A DNA stretch of 64,000 nucleotides from G020354785 sp964521285. Its GTDB lineage: Bacteria > Bacteroidota > Bacteroidia > Bacteroidales > UBA10428. Below the pieces are notes generated by a model, which saw only the letters and a program-made list of their open reading frames with translations, did no database searches and was not told the DNA's origin. Positions 52,249-62,800 of this stretch are shown piece after piece. The position numbers were made by a program, and so were the translations under genes. The DNA lies in assembly GCA_964521285.1 (NCBI GenBank), contig CAZFQS010000017.1:1-64000 (forward strand), given 5' to 3'. Each line of letters opens with the position of its first letter. The stretch's first letter is position 1.

Positions 52249-54666
52249 TTATTGCTTGACTAGCTTAATTGTTTTAATTTCCTTATTATTTAGTGTTAGC
52301 CTGGCAAGGTAAATACCAGGTTCCATGTTTTCTTCATCGATCTTACAACTATACCATCCGGGATTAACTTTATCATGGATTAGGGTATATTTAATTTTTT
52401 TACCAACTAAGTTATAAATATCTAATTGAACCTGGGATGCCATGCCAGTTTTAAATTTAATAATAAAGCCTGAAGCAGAAGGATTTGGAAATACTGAAAT
52501 ATCATCATCCGAGTATATTTCCTTAACTGAATAAGGATAATAGGTAATCCCAATTGCATCCATCATAGGCTGGATTTCAGGGTTTGACATAAAAAGATCC
52601 CATAATAACTGGCTCCTGTAATTTTCAATCATCAGTATTATAGGTCCCTGGTCAATAGCAAGGTATGAATCTGCGAACCAGTTCCGCTGCTGATTGAAGG
52701 CATCTGTAAAGCCCATCCATCCCCATATCTTGGCCCCCAGATTTCTGTAAAAATGCTTCAGCGCCAGCATTGATTCTTCCGGGGTATAGGGAATGGAGGA
52801 AAGTGCAGCAGTAGGTGTAATGGTACCGTTGTCATTGGAGGAATATGGTTCATGGGCACGGTATCCATCAGGATCATCACTGGCGGTCAGCCCCCAGCAG
52901 TCGGCGCTGTATCCTGTAAAGCCCTTTGGATTGTCTTCACAATATGCCTGGTTTATCAGGGAATGATTCCGGTTCTGCACAAAGTAGTATACATGATCAT
53001 CCTTTTTATCCCGTGGATCAAATCCCAGGAAAGAGTAGTGAGAGAAAAACAGTGGTCCCCCATAATCCCAGCCAACATAGAGCTTATGGCCATAAAAACT
53101 TTTCCCGTTCACGTAGCTTGAACTTGCCTCCCATCCGGTATTCCAGAGGCTTGCCGGAACGCCATACGTGGGTGAGGCAATGGCAAGGAGATAGACTATA
53201 GCAGCTTCATTCCATCCCGTTACCTTCATATTCATCGTCCAGTCGTAGTTAGGGGACCAGTGCCAGTAGATGGCAGAGGAACCGTCTCTCCTGTACCAGT
53301 CCCATTCGATCTCTTCCCACAATTCAGTGGCCAGCTGAACGATCTGCTGCTCCTCTGCACTTGCACCATCGAAATATTCTCTTATTGTCAATAATCCCTG
53401 GGCAACATAGGAAGTCTCAACAATATCCCCACCATTGTCATAGGTACTAAAGGGGATGACATCGCCTGTATTTCCGTTTATCCAGTGGGACCATGCACCA
53501 TGAAAGCGATCTGCATTAGAAAGGAAGTCCAGAATCTTCAGGATCCTTTCCACCCCTTCCTGGCGGCTGATAAATCCTCTTTCAATCCCAACCGGAATAG
53601 TCATTAGTCCGAATCCTGAACCTCCCGAGGTAACGGTGTTGCCCGAAGTATTCCTTTCACGGGCCATTCCGGACGCTTCCTGTGCAAAATCCCAGAAATA
53701 GCGGAAGGTATATCTCTGCACCATATCCAGTAGCTCCTCATCTGTCATGGCATGAGTTGTGTCACTTACAGCCACGGACGGATCGGAAGGCTTATCTGCT
53801 TCACCCAGGGCTATCACCCTGTAGGTTGCCGCCACCGTATCCCCGAGATCCTTTACCCAGTCCACATAAATGCGTGTATCTTTGTCCACCTGTTCCAGAG
53901 TCGAGTAATTTGAGCCTCCGTTAAGAGAGCGCTCGATCTCGTAACCGAACCGGTATGATTCCTCATTATGATCCCATGAAACTTCGATATGGCATTCGTA
54001 AGCTGTTGCACTAACCACCTGCGGGGGTGCTAACGGGGGGTAGGTTCCGTCTCCCTTGTTAACCCTCATATTGTCTACCAGCAATGTATGTTCAACACCA
54101 TCGCTGGCGTTCTGGGCAAATCCTATGGTTTTTATTATTGTGTAGTCAACCCCGTCACCCGACTCCAGAAAATATGACATGGGTATCGTTATTCGCGTCC
54201 AGGCACCGGCGGAAATATCTTCTGTCCAATCCGATATGGATAGAAAGACGCTTTTCCTGTTAGTAATATCCTCCATGAATACTGAAGGCAGATCCTGTGC
54301 GCTGATCCCTTCAATGCTGTAAACCCGGAAGGCCAGTGTATCAGTATCACTGATATCCTTCTCTTTCCATTGATCACCTGCGGCGATGGCATACCAGTTT
54401 CCACCTGAAACGGAGCGCCACTTCAGCCTGAGTGAATTTACTCCCTGCTGTGCAGGTATTACCGATTCGACAGGAAATTTGCGCAGGTCGGGTTCAAGCT
54501 TTCTTTCCAGTTCACTAGGAGCAGTCAATTCCATCCAGCTGTAATCGTAATAGTCTGAATTCGGACTATCCTGGAAATATAAATATGTCTGTGCAAGTGC
54601 TCCTCCTGCTCCCACAAGGATCAGGAAAACGATAAATAACACATTGTTTCTTAAATTGAATTTCAT
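52249..54666 (-). CDS. T9SS-exported GH144-like (PF10091) beta-glucanase with CBM-like and Fn3 modules
   Basis: The order is signal peptide (1-25, GALAQ), a CBM11-like jelly roll (about 28-205), an Fn3 domain (about 212-305), a glucoamylase-like PF10091 domain (about 308-720) and a T9SS type A sorting domain (about 728-805). In the catalytic domain, TSGGSGFGLM at 346-355 and YDNGGDIVETSY with D410, D414 and E417 match the acidic cluster of GH144 endo-beta-1,2-glucanases. It lies 2 nt after the GH3 gene. The extracellular location suits initial polymer cleavage. Other beta-glucan specificities cannot be excluded. Confidence 0.85.
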   Translation of the reverse strand: MKFNLRNNVLFIVFLILVGAGGALAQTYLYFQDSPNSDYYDYSWMELTAPSELERKLEPDLRKFPVESVIPAQQGVNSLRLKWRSVSGGNWYAIAAGDQWKEKDISDTDTLAFRVYSIEGISAQDLPSVFMEDITNRKSVFLSISDWTEDISAGAWTRITIPMSYFLESGDGVDYTIIKTIGFAQNASDGVEHTLLVDNMRVNKGDGTYPPLAPPQVVSATAYECHIEVSWDHNEESYRFGYEIERSLNGGSNYSTLEQVDKDTRIYVDWVKDLGDTVAATYRVIALGEADKPSDPSVAVSDTTHAMTDEELLDMVQRYTFRYFWDFAQEASGMARERNTSGNTVTSGGSGFGLMTIPVGIERGFISRQEGVERILKILDFLSNADRFHGAWSHWINGNTGDVIPFSTYDNGGDIVETSYVAQGLLTIREYFDGASAEEQQIVQLATELWEEIEWDWYRRDGSSAIYWHWSPNYDWTMNMKVTGWNEAAIVYLLAIASPTYGVPASLWNTGWEASSSYVNGKSFYGHKLYVGWDYGGPLFFSHYSFLGFDPRDKKDDHVYYFVQNRNHSLINQAYCEDNPKGFTGYSADCWGLTASDDPDGYRAHEPYSSNDNGTITPTAALSSIPYTPEESMLALKHFYRNLGAKIWGWMGFTDAFNQQRNWFADSYLAIDQGPIILMIENYRSQLLWDLFMSNPEIQPMMDAIGITYYPYSVKEIYSDDDISVFPNPSASGFIIKFKTGMASQVQLDIYNLVGKKIKYTLIHDKVNPGWYSCKIDEENMEPGIYLARLTLNNKEIKTIKLVKQ

Positions 54667-54668
54667 AG

Positions 54669-56918
54669 CTAATTATATCTAAATGTGAAACCTGCTTCTT
54701 TCAGTCTTTGCGAGTCAGGGCCGATCAGTACTTTAAAGTCCCCGGGTTCAGCTATATAATCAAGGTTCCCGTTAATGAACTTCAGAGCTTCAATGGTAAT
54801 TGTAAATTTTACTGTTACCTCATCACCTTTTGCCAGCAAAATCTTTTTAAAGGCTTTTAATTCCTTTACCGGACGGGTAAGGCTTGCAACCATATCTTGT
54901 ATATAGAGCTGAACAATCTCCGCTCCGTCAAAATTGCCTGTGTTCCTGAGGGATATTGATACTTTAATCGTATCATTCTTTCCCATAATTGTATCGCTTA
55001 GCTCTATATTCCCATAATCAAAGCTTGTATAGCTCAGCCCGTATCCAAAAGGGTAAAGAGGTCCATTGGGAACATCAATATATTTAGTTGTATACTTATA
55101 GAATTGATCAAATGGCCTTCCGGTGGATTTTGTATTGTAATACACCGGTACCTGCCCAATATTCCTGGGTATACTCATCACCAGCTTCCCGGACGGATTA
55201 CATGTTCCTGAAAGAATATCGGCAAGGGCCTCTCCGCTACGGGTGCCTAAATGCCAGGCATAAATAACAGCCCGGGCCTTTTCATTCAATTCAGGGAAAG
55301 TTAAGGGACGTTCAGCCATGATCAGTACAACAACCGGCTTGCCGGTCTCAATAAGTGCCATTGCCAGATCCTCCTGGATTCCCGGAATATCAATAATAGA
55401 GCGGCTGGCGGCCTCCCCGCTGTGTTCCTGGTCTTCACCTATGGCAAGAATAACAACATCAGATTTTTTCGCAAGGTCAAGTGCTTCTTTGAATCCCGAT
55501 CTGTCATCGGAATACAAATCACACCCTTTTGCATACCTTATTTCAGAGTTTGTAAACTTCCTTTTCAGCCCCTCAAGCAGGGTTATAACCCTGGCATGAT
55601 CTCCGGCGGCATGCCAGCTTCCAAGCATATCCAGCTGGTTGTCCGCCAGGGGTCCGATTACAGCTATTATTGCAGGGTTGGAGAGGGGCAGGATTTTCCT
55701 GCCGTTTTTATTTTCATTTTTCAGCAAAACAACTGATTCCCGGGCCGAAATCAGTGCATGTTCCATAATTTCATCAGAATAAACAATATTATCCTCACGG
55801 GCCTTATCGAGATAACGATATGGATCATCAAACAGTCCAAGCCGGAATTTCAGCCTTAGGACCCGTCTTACTGCAACATCAATTGCTGCAATATTAATTT
55901 TCCCTTCCTCAAGGGAACGTGACATATAGCCAGAGTAGATCCCGGACTGCATATCCATATCAACTCCTGCAGTAAGGGCAAGTTCTCCTGCATGCTGTGC
56001 ATCCTCTGCTACCCCATGGTTCTGCAGCTGGTTAATACCATCGTAGTCAGAAACAACCAAACCTGTGAAGCCCCACTCTCCCCTCAAGATGTCAGTCATT
56101 AAATATTTGCTTGCTGTTGCCGGAACCCCAAAGAGGTCATTGAAAGAAGCCATTACAGTTGCTGCACCTGCTTTCACACCCTTCTGGTATGGAGGCAGGT
56201 AGTCCTGCCGGAAGGATATTTCTGACATATCGACCGAATTGTAGTCCTTTCCTGCAACAGGAGCGCCGTAGGCGGCAAAATGCTTGACACATGCTGCCAG
56301 AGTATTGGAATCTGCCAGATCACTGCCCTGAAAACCCTTTACACGTGCTTCCGCTATACAACCTGATAAATACGTGTCCTCACCAAAACCTTCAGCAACC
56401 CTGCCCCATCTTGGATCCCTTGAAATATCAACCACAGGTGCAAAAGTCCAGTTCAACCCGGATGCCGCTGCTTCTTTTGCTGAAAGTTCCGCACTTCTCT
56501 GCATCAGCTCAAGATTCCAGGAACAGGCTTCTGCCAGTGGAATGGGGAAAATAGTCCTGTGTCCGTGGACCACGTCGTATCCGAACAACAATGGAATTCC
56601 CAGACGGGCTTCTTCAACGGCGATTTTCTGAAGTTCCCTGTTATATTCAACAGTATGGGCGTTGAAAATATTTCCGCATTTCCCTTTACGTATATCCTCC
56701 CTGTACTTCGGGTTCATTACAGGACCTGTTACATCCCAGCTGCTTGTATACATAGTGAGCTGTCCAAGTTTTTCCTCAAGTGTCATCAGCGATAAGACTG
56801 AGTCTACTTTCCGGTTAAGCAGGACATCAGCACTGCGATCATTTTTTTTTGTCCCGCAACCGGAAAAAATAAAGGCCGCCAGTATAATCCCGGAAACAGT
56901 AGTAAAAGGTTTGTTCAT
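54669..56918 (-). CDS. GH3 beta-glucosidase lipoprotein
   Basis: The ATG at 56918 gives a lipoprotein signal with FIFSGC and the lipidated Cys at residue 21; a longer frame to 56984 would bury that signal. The GH3 N-terminal barrel has EEARLGIPLLFGYDVVHGH near 102-120, PRWGRVAEGFGEDTYL and VKHFAAYG, and the nucleophile D291 in GLVVSDYDGI. The C-terminal alpha/beta domain (about 400-590, AIGEDQEHSGEA) and an Fn3-like domain (650-749) follow. Such BglX-type enzymes release glucose from oligosaccharides at the periplasmic or surface membrane. Flanked by two GH144-like genes, sophoro-oligosaccharides are a plausible substrate. Confidence 0.93.
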   Translation of the reverse strand: MNKPFTTVSGIILAAFIFSGCGTKKNDRSADVLLNRKVDSVLSLMTLEEKLGQLTMYTSSWDVTGPVMNPKYREDIRKGKCGNIFNAHTVEYNRELQKIAVEEARLGIPLLFGYDVVHGHRTIFPIPLAEACSWNLELMQRSAELSAKEAAASGLNWTFAPVVDISRDPRWGRVAEGFGEDTYLSGCIAEARVKGFQGSDLADSNTLAACVKHFAAYGAPVAGKDYNSVDMSEISFRQDYLPPYQKGVKAGAATVMASFNDLFGVPATASKYLMTDILRGEWGFTGLVVSDYDGINQLQNHGVAEDAQHAGELALTAGVDMDMQSGIYSGYMSRSLEEGKINIAAIDVAVRRVLRLKFRLGLFDDPYRYLDKAREDNIVYSDEIMEHALISARESVVLLKNENKNGRKILPLSNPAIIAVIGPLADNQLDMLGSWHAAGDHARVITLLEGLKRKFTNSEIRYAKGCDLYSDDRSGFKEALDLAKKSDVVILAIGEDQEHSGEAASRSIIDIPGIQEDLAMALIETGKPVVVLIMAERPLTFPELNEKARAVIYAWHLGTRSGEALADILSGTCNPSGKLVMSIPRNIGQVPVYYNTKSTGRPFDQFYKYTTKYIDVPNGPLYPFGYGLSYTSFDYGNIELSDTIMGKNDTIKVSISLRNTGNFDGAEIVQLYIQDMVASLTRPVKELKAFKKILLAKGDEVTVKFTITIEALKFINGNLDYIAEPGDFKVLIGPDSQRLKEAGFTFRYN

Positions 56919-56934
56919 ATTTATATAGTATTTC

Positions 56935-58368
56935 CTATTTATAGCTAAATCCCAGTTTATCCAGTCCATTCTGCACTTCTTCATTTTTCATAAACAGATC
57001 CCAGAGCAATCCGCTCCTGTAATTTTCGATCATAACAACAACCGGCCCCTGGTCAATAGCCAGGTATCTTTTTGGAAACCAGTCATATTCAAGGCTGAAT
57101 GCATCATAGAAACCAAAGGGCCCCATTAACCTTGCTCCCAGTGAATCATAGAAATACCGTGCTGCCATCATAGACTCTTCCGGTAAATACGGAAACGATG
57201 AGAGGGCGGCAGTAGGTGATATCACTCCAATATCCCTCGATGGAGCATGTGCTGAATACCGTACAGGAGCCTTCTCAGCCACTTCCTTCTTCCTGTCAGC
57301 ATCGGCTTCAATAACACTGTTATCAACTGAGTAACTGGCTGTCAATCCCCAGCAATTCTTACCATATCCCTTATATCCTTTTGGATTTTCAACACAATAC
57401 AGGTAATTAATTTTCACATGATTCAAATTATGTTGCCAGTAGTCCGAGTAAGAATCCTTCAAATTACGAGGATCCAATCCCAGGTATGAAAAATGAGACC
57501 AGAAAAGCGGACCTCCGTATTCCTTACAACCATTATGATTCATATCAAGGAGCAAATCATAGGCATAATTATTCCCATTGATCTTTCCCCCTCGTGCCCA
57601 ACCGGAGTGGTATGCCTGCGCAGTTATTGGATGTGCCTGGGAGGAAGCACCAAGGACATATGTAATCAGGCATTCGTTATAGCCCCTGATCTGAAAATTC
57701 ATTTCCCAGCCGTATTGGGATGACCAGTGCCAGTAAAGTACTGGTTCACCATCCTTCTGGTACCAGTCCCATTCAACACCCTCGATAAGTGAGATAATGC
57801 GCTTCTTTAATTCATTCTCCAGAGCAGATTCATCATTTAAATATTGCCTTACAGTAAGTAATCCCTGAACAAGATACGAAGTCTCAACAATGTCCCCTCC
57901 ATTATCCTTGGGGCTGAATGGTTTTACTTTCCCGGTCTCTCCGTTAATCCAGTGTGGCCATGCTCCATGGAAGCGATCACACTTCTCCAGGAAACTGATA
58001 ATCTTTGTCAGCTGTCTTATCCCCTTGTCTCTGGAAATAAATCCCCTTTCAATACCAACTATAATAGCCATAAGACCAAAGCCTGATCCGCCTGAAGTAA
58101 CAATGTTCTTATCGTTCTGGGGATATATCCCGTCTGCATGGAACCTCTCCCTTGCCATACCTGACACGGGCTCAGCACCATCCCAGAAATACTGGAATGT
58201 CTTATACTGAATGGTATCAAGAAGCTGCTCATCGGTCAGTGCCGGCATTTCACCCTGAACCATATCGTTTTTTTTGCCTGGGATCGGCCTGGTACAGGAG
58301 AATAGTATTACTACGGATATTAGTATATTCACCATAGGATTCATCCTCATATTTTTTGATCCGATCAT
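56935..58368 (-). CDS. GH144-like (PF10091) lipoprotein glucanase
   Basis: A lipobox ILFSC gives the lipidated Cys at residue 25; the start may be any of several N-terminal ATG codons. The PF10091 domain fills the rest (about 45-475) with the same landmarks as the exported paralogue: TSGGSGFGLM at 91-100 and KDNGGDIVETSY with D155, D159 and E162. There are no CBM, Fn3 or sorting modules. It lies 16 nt before the GH3 start. The pair of paralogues, one secreted and one lipid-anchored, suggests sequential cleavage of long polymer and shorter products. Specificity for beta-1,2-glucan is by family and context. Confidence 0.87.
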   Translation of the reverse strand: MIGSKNMRMNPMVNILISVVILFSCTRPIPGKKNDMVQGEMPALTDEQLLDTIQYKTFQYFWDGAEPVSGMARERFHADGIYPQNDKNIVTSGGSGFGLMAIIVGIERGFISRDKGIRQLTKIISFLEKCDRFHGAWPHWINGETGKVKPFSPKDNGGDIVETSYLVQGLLTVRQYLNDESALENELKKRIISLIEGVEWDWYQKDGEPVLYWHWSSQYGWEMNFQIRGYNECLITYVLGASSQAHPITAQAYHSGWARGGKINGNNYAYDLLLDMNHNGCKEYGGPLFWSHFSYLGLDPRNLKDSYSDYWQHNLNHVKINYLYCVENPKGYKGYGKNCWGLTASYSVDNSVIEADADRKKEVAEKAPVRYSAHAPSRDIGVISPTAALSSFPYLPEESMMAARYFYDSLGARLMGPFGFYDAFSLEYDWFPKRYLAIDQGPVVVMIENYRSGLLWDLFMKNEEVQNGLDKLGFSYK

Positions 58369-58402
58369 ATATCAGATACTAATTCTTGCAATAATATCCG
58401 GT

Positions 58403-59836
58403 TTACCAGCCCGGATTCTGTTCCAGGAGGCCACCGCTCAGGTCAACCTCGGATTGCGGTATGGGATACCATTCATGTTTTCCAACCTTGAATCCGTATT
58501 TTGCAAGCACCGTTGCCGCCCGTCCTGTTCTGAGAAGGTCCCAGTACCTGTCCTGCTCACCTGCAAGTTCCAGGCGACGTTCTTCCCAGATTTCTTCGAT
58601 AGTGGGATTGCTTATTGGCGAAAGCTTGGCACGGGCTCTCACCCTGTTAAGCGGAGTTGCAGCATCGCCGCCTGTATGAAGAGCCGCTTCCGCATTTATC
58701 AGAAGAATATCAGCAAATCGGAGGATCCTTACGTTCTGATCGCAGCCATACCATATTGTTACCTTTGGAATCCTTGTTGGTACATACGCTTTGCCATTAT
58801 ACCGGGGAATACCATCAATTCCTTCTATCAAGTCAACTCCTTTAATTGTATCACCATCCTCGGTAACATTTCCTTTATAAATAATAGTTACTTTTTTCCT
58901 TATAGTATCACCCGCTGTGTCAAATGCATCGGCAAGTTCATCTGTGGGGACGAACCATCCCCAGCCAAACTGGCCTCTTACGGCCTGGCAATCAGCAAAC
59001 TGGCTGTTGGAGAGTTCATTTTCACCAGGTACCTGGGTGGCTACAATTTCAAATAGTGATTCCTCATTGAATTCCTGTTCAGGCCTGAACAGCTGATAGA
59101 AATCCGGGTGAAGATCAAAGGGCCCATTATTTATGATATCATCCGATACCGATTTACACTCTGACCAGTCTTCCCGGTACATAAGAACTTTTGCCAGCAA
59201 TCCCTTTGCAGTCCACCTTGTTGCACGCCCGAATTCACTTGAAGGTACTGTTTCCGGCAGATCGGGAATGGCCTCCCTCAGATCTGTCTCAATGAAGTTC
59301 CAGGTATCTTCAAGTGTTGTCCTTATTAAACCTTCAGGTCCCGCAGGAACCTCTTTAATAAGGGGAACCCCTCCGAATGCCCTGACAAGGTAATAATAAT
59401 GGAAAGCACGCATGTATTTGGCTTCGGCAATCATCCTGCTTTTAACAGATGCACTCATTTCAATATCCGGAATATTTGTAATAACCTGGTTGGAAAGGTT
59501 AATACCTTCATACCGGCCGGCCCAGAAATCACTGATCTGGATCTGAGTCTTGGTATGCTGAAAATTCACATAATCATTTGCCCATGAACCATCCCCGGGA
59601 CTGCTTCCTTTAATTATTTCGTCTGAAGGAAGGGATCCGAGAATGAGATAGTTGAATGCCGAGATATCCCAGGATCTCAGGTAGCCATACATTGCATTTA
59701 CAGCTTGCTGAGCATCCTCCTGGGTTTCAAAGAATTTCTCCTCGGGTATTTTACCTTCTGGCGGGAATTCCAGGTAATCCTCGCAGGATATCAGCAATCC
59801 AAGTCCTATTATCAATAAAACAATATATTTTTTCAT
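58403..59836 (-). CDS. SusD/RagB-family outer-membrane lipoprotein (pair D)
   Basis: From the ATG at 59836 the signal ends in LLISC with the lipidated Cys at residue 18; an ATG at 59863 adds nine residues. The N-terminal region has FFETQEDAQQAVNAMYGYLRSWD, and the C-terminal RagB hallmark is EIWEERRLELAGEQDRYWDLLRTGRA near residues 420-445. It closes PIPQSEVDLSGGLLEQNPGW, the canonical SusD ending. At 477 residues it is average. It follows its SusC by 30 nt and precedes the GH144-like lipoprotein by 34 nt, the standard order of a polysaccharide utilization locus. Confidence 0.94.
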   Translation of the reverse strand: MKKYIVLLIIGLGLLISCEDYLEFPPEGKIPEEKFFETQEDAQQAVNAMYGYLRSWDISAFNYLILGSLPSDEIIKGSSPGDGSWANDYVNFQHTKTQIQISDFWAGRYEGINLSNQVITNIPDIEMSASVKSRMIAEAKYMRAFHYYYLVRAFGGVPLIKEVPAGPEGLIRTTLEDTWNFIETDLREAIPDLPETVPSSEFGRATRWTAKGLLAKVLMYREDWSECKSVSDDIINNGPFDLHPDFYQLFRPEQEFNEESLFEIVATQVPGENELSNSQFADCQAVRGQFGWGWFVPTDELADAFDTAGDTIRKKVTIIYKGNVTEDGDTIKGVDLIEGIDGIPRYNGKAYVPTRIPKVTIWYGCDQNVRILRFADILLINAEAALHTGGDAATPLNRVRARAKLSPISNPTIEEIWEERRLELAGEQDRYWDLLRTGRAATVLAKYGFKVGKHEWYPIPQSEVDLSGGLLEQNPGW

Positions 59837-59866
59837 GACTTCTGTTTTTAAATTATGGTTCATAAA

Positions 59867-62800
59867 TTAAAAATTCAGGGTTAAGCCTACTGAGATGATC
59901 CTGGACAGGGGATAAACCCCGTAATCCATACCTGCTGTTGTCGGTTTCCCTCCCGGAACTTCCGGGCTAAACCCATTATATGAGAATACAGTAAGAGGAT
60001 TCTGCGCACTTACGTATATCCTGAGCGATTCGAATGAAATACGGTCTGTAATACTTTTGGGAATAGTGTAACCCATCTGTATGTTACGTATCCTGAAATA
60101 AGCTCCTGTTTCAACAAAGAAAGTACTTGGAAATGCATTTTTCCCACCGGCCACATCAGCTGACGGGTAGGTATCACTCGTTCCTTCTCCGTGCCACCTG
60201 TTTTCAGCAAAATCTGCATCATAATTCTCATTACCAAAGCGGTTTACCCTTTTAGCATTGTAAATCTTATTGCCGCCGACACCATGCATTTCTACAGAAA
60301 AATCGAATTGTGCATAAGTGATGCCTATGTTAAAAGCATATAATACTTTTGGAGTATAGCTTCCATAGGGGATCCTGTCATTATCGTCAATAATGCCGTC
60401 ACTGTTTTGATCCACAAAGCGAAAGTCACCGGGTACGGCATCAGGCATGATCAAATTTCCGCTGCCATCCGTATAATTATTAACCTCGTTGAAATTCTGG
60501 AAAACTCCGTCCACCTCCAGAACATAAAACTCACCGACGGGGTGTCCCTCCTGTGTATAGGTTGCAAGTGCACCATTAAAAGCATCAGCATCGTAAAAAG
60601 GAAGGGTGCCCGGCTCAAGCCGTAAAATTTCATTATGGTTAAATGAGAAATTACCTCCAAAATAATAGGAAAACCTGTCTGTCACTTTCTCGTTCCAGTT
60701 TAGGACAAGTTCAAAGCCTGTATTCAGGATATCAGCATTATTATCAAGATAGCTCCTGCCAGATGTTCCGGATGTTCCAATCAAAGGAACCGGGAAAATT
60801 GCTGCATCTGTCATTCTGTGATAATAACCCAGCTCCATGTTTAGCCTGTTATCCAGCATTAGTACCTCTATACCCGCATCCAGTTCTTTCACAGTCTCCC
60901 AGCGCAGGAGAGGTTCCACAAGCGAAGTGATGGATGCACCCGTGGAAACTGTTGAACTCCCGAACGGGCCATATACAATGGAGTATCCACCCCAGTTGTT
61001 GACTGTAACTGTAAACTCGTTCTGAGGGATCTGGTTATTACCCAGGACGCCCCAGCTTGCTTTAGCTTTAAGGAAGTCGATGAAGTTAATGTTATCGAAA
61101 AAACTCTCTTCCGATATCACCCAGCCCAGGCCAACCGAGGGGAAGGTTCCCCAACGCTCTTCCCTGGGAAAAGTTGATGAACCGTCACGCCTGAATGTTG
61201 CTGTCAAAAGATAACGATCTTTATAAGAATAAAACAACCTTCCGAAATAGGATGTACTTCTTATCAGTGATCCCCAGTCGTCTGCACTCAGGTCATCAAT
61301 TGATCCGTTACTCAGATAGAGGGTTGATTCGGTAAAGAAGGGAACCTGACTGGTGGATCCATGCAGGCCCTGACTCTTAAATTGTATTAAAGACAATCCA
61401 ACCATCGTATTTAGGCGGTGATCACCAAAAACCAGTTTATACGTGGCTGTATTATCAAATGTGTAATTAATGTCCTGTGTGCTGGATTTGGTCAAATGGG
61501 AAAGAGTATCATTCTGTGTAACTGAAACCCAGTGCACTGGAGTGTATTCTCTTTTCTGAGTATAGTTTCCGTCAAGTGTAAAGGAGCTCCTTACTGACAG
61601 GTTCTTCAGGGGCATGATTTCAGCATAAATATTTGCCAATGTTTTCAACCCCTGGGTAACATTGTTGTGATATTCAATAGTGGCCGCGGGATTTGAGAAG
61701 TTGCCAAACCCAAGTAAAACCGGATCACTATAGGTGTCTTCATCAACCTTTGGTTTGAACGCAGGCGGTGCAATAAAGGCCTGTCTAAGCACATTTGCTG
61801 TGCTGTCGATTCTCCAGCCGCTGACGGTAATCCCGAAACCGGCTTTTAATATTTTGTTTACCTTTATGTCGGAAGTCCCCCTCAGATTGACACGGTTATA
61901 GTCATCGTTCTTTACAAGTCCCTCCTGGCTTGTAAGCCCGACACCAAAATAGTAATTTGACATCTCACTGCCTCCTGTGATATCGATATTGTGATTGTGT
62001 ATCAGGGCCGGATTCAGAATTTCCTCAAACCAGTCTGTATTATCAGTATATGTGTTTGGATCAAATGGAGTGGAGATTGTTCCCCTGTCTTCGCCTACGG
62101 CTAGTTTTTCATTTACCAGTGTAATATACTGGTCTTTATCAGCAAGATACAGAAGGTTGGAAACCTGCTGGATGCCTATGTAACCGGAGTAGTTGAATTT
62201 CGCGTTTTGATACTTCCCTGCTTTCGTAGTTATGATGATCACGCCATTGGCTGCCCTGACGCCATATATAGCTGCAGAAGAAGCATCTTTAAGAACAGTG
62301 ATGGTTTCAATCTGCTGTGGAGACAAAAAGCTGATATCATCAACAAATACATTATCAACTACATAAAGCGGACTGGCATCGGAGCGAACCGTACCCAGGC
62401 CCCTGATACGAATGGTTGCTGGTCTTCCCGGGTTTCCATCATTGGAAACCTGCAAACCTGCAACCTTTCCCTGTAAAGCCTGTCCGACATTGGGTACGGC
62501 TTGCCTGGTAATCTCGTCTGACCTGATAACTGAAATCGTACCTGTAACATCTTTGACTGCAGCAGTACCATAACCAACCACCACAACCTCGTCCATGTCA
62601 AAGGCGGTCTCATTGAGCTGGACATTAATGGTAGTCTGTCCGGAAACATCAATTTCCTCGGTCTGGTATCCTATGAAACTGAATACAAGCACGGCGTCAC
62701 CAGGGACAGAAATCGCATATACACCGTTGAGATCGGTTATTGTACCCTGCATGGTACCCTTCACCATAACTGTAGCCCCTGGTATCCCCTTATCATTCAG

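Noticed and set aside
58274..59056. A 260-codon plus-strand open frame opposite the GH144-like lipoprotein and susD
   Set aside because: It lies wholly antisense to two well-supported genes, has Cys- and Ser-rich composition and no recognisable domain; it is a frame shadow.
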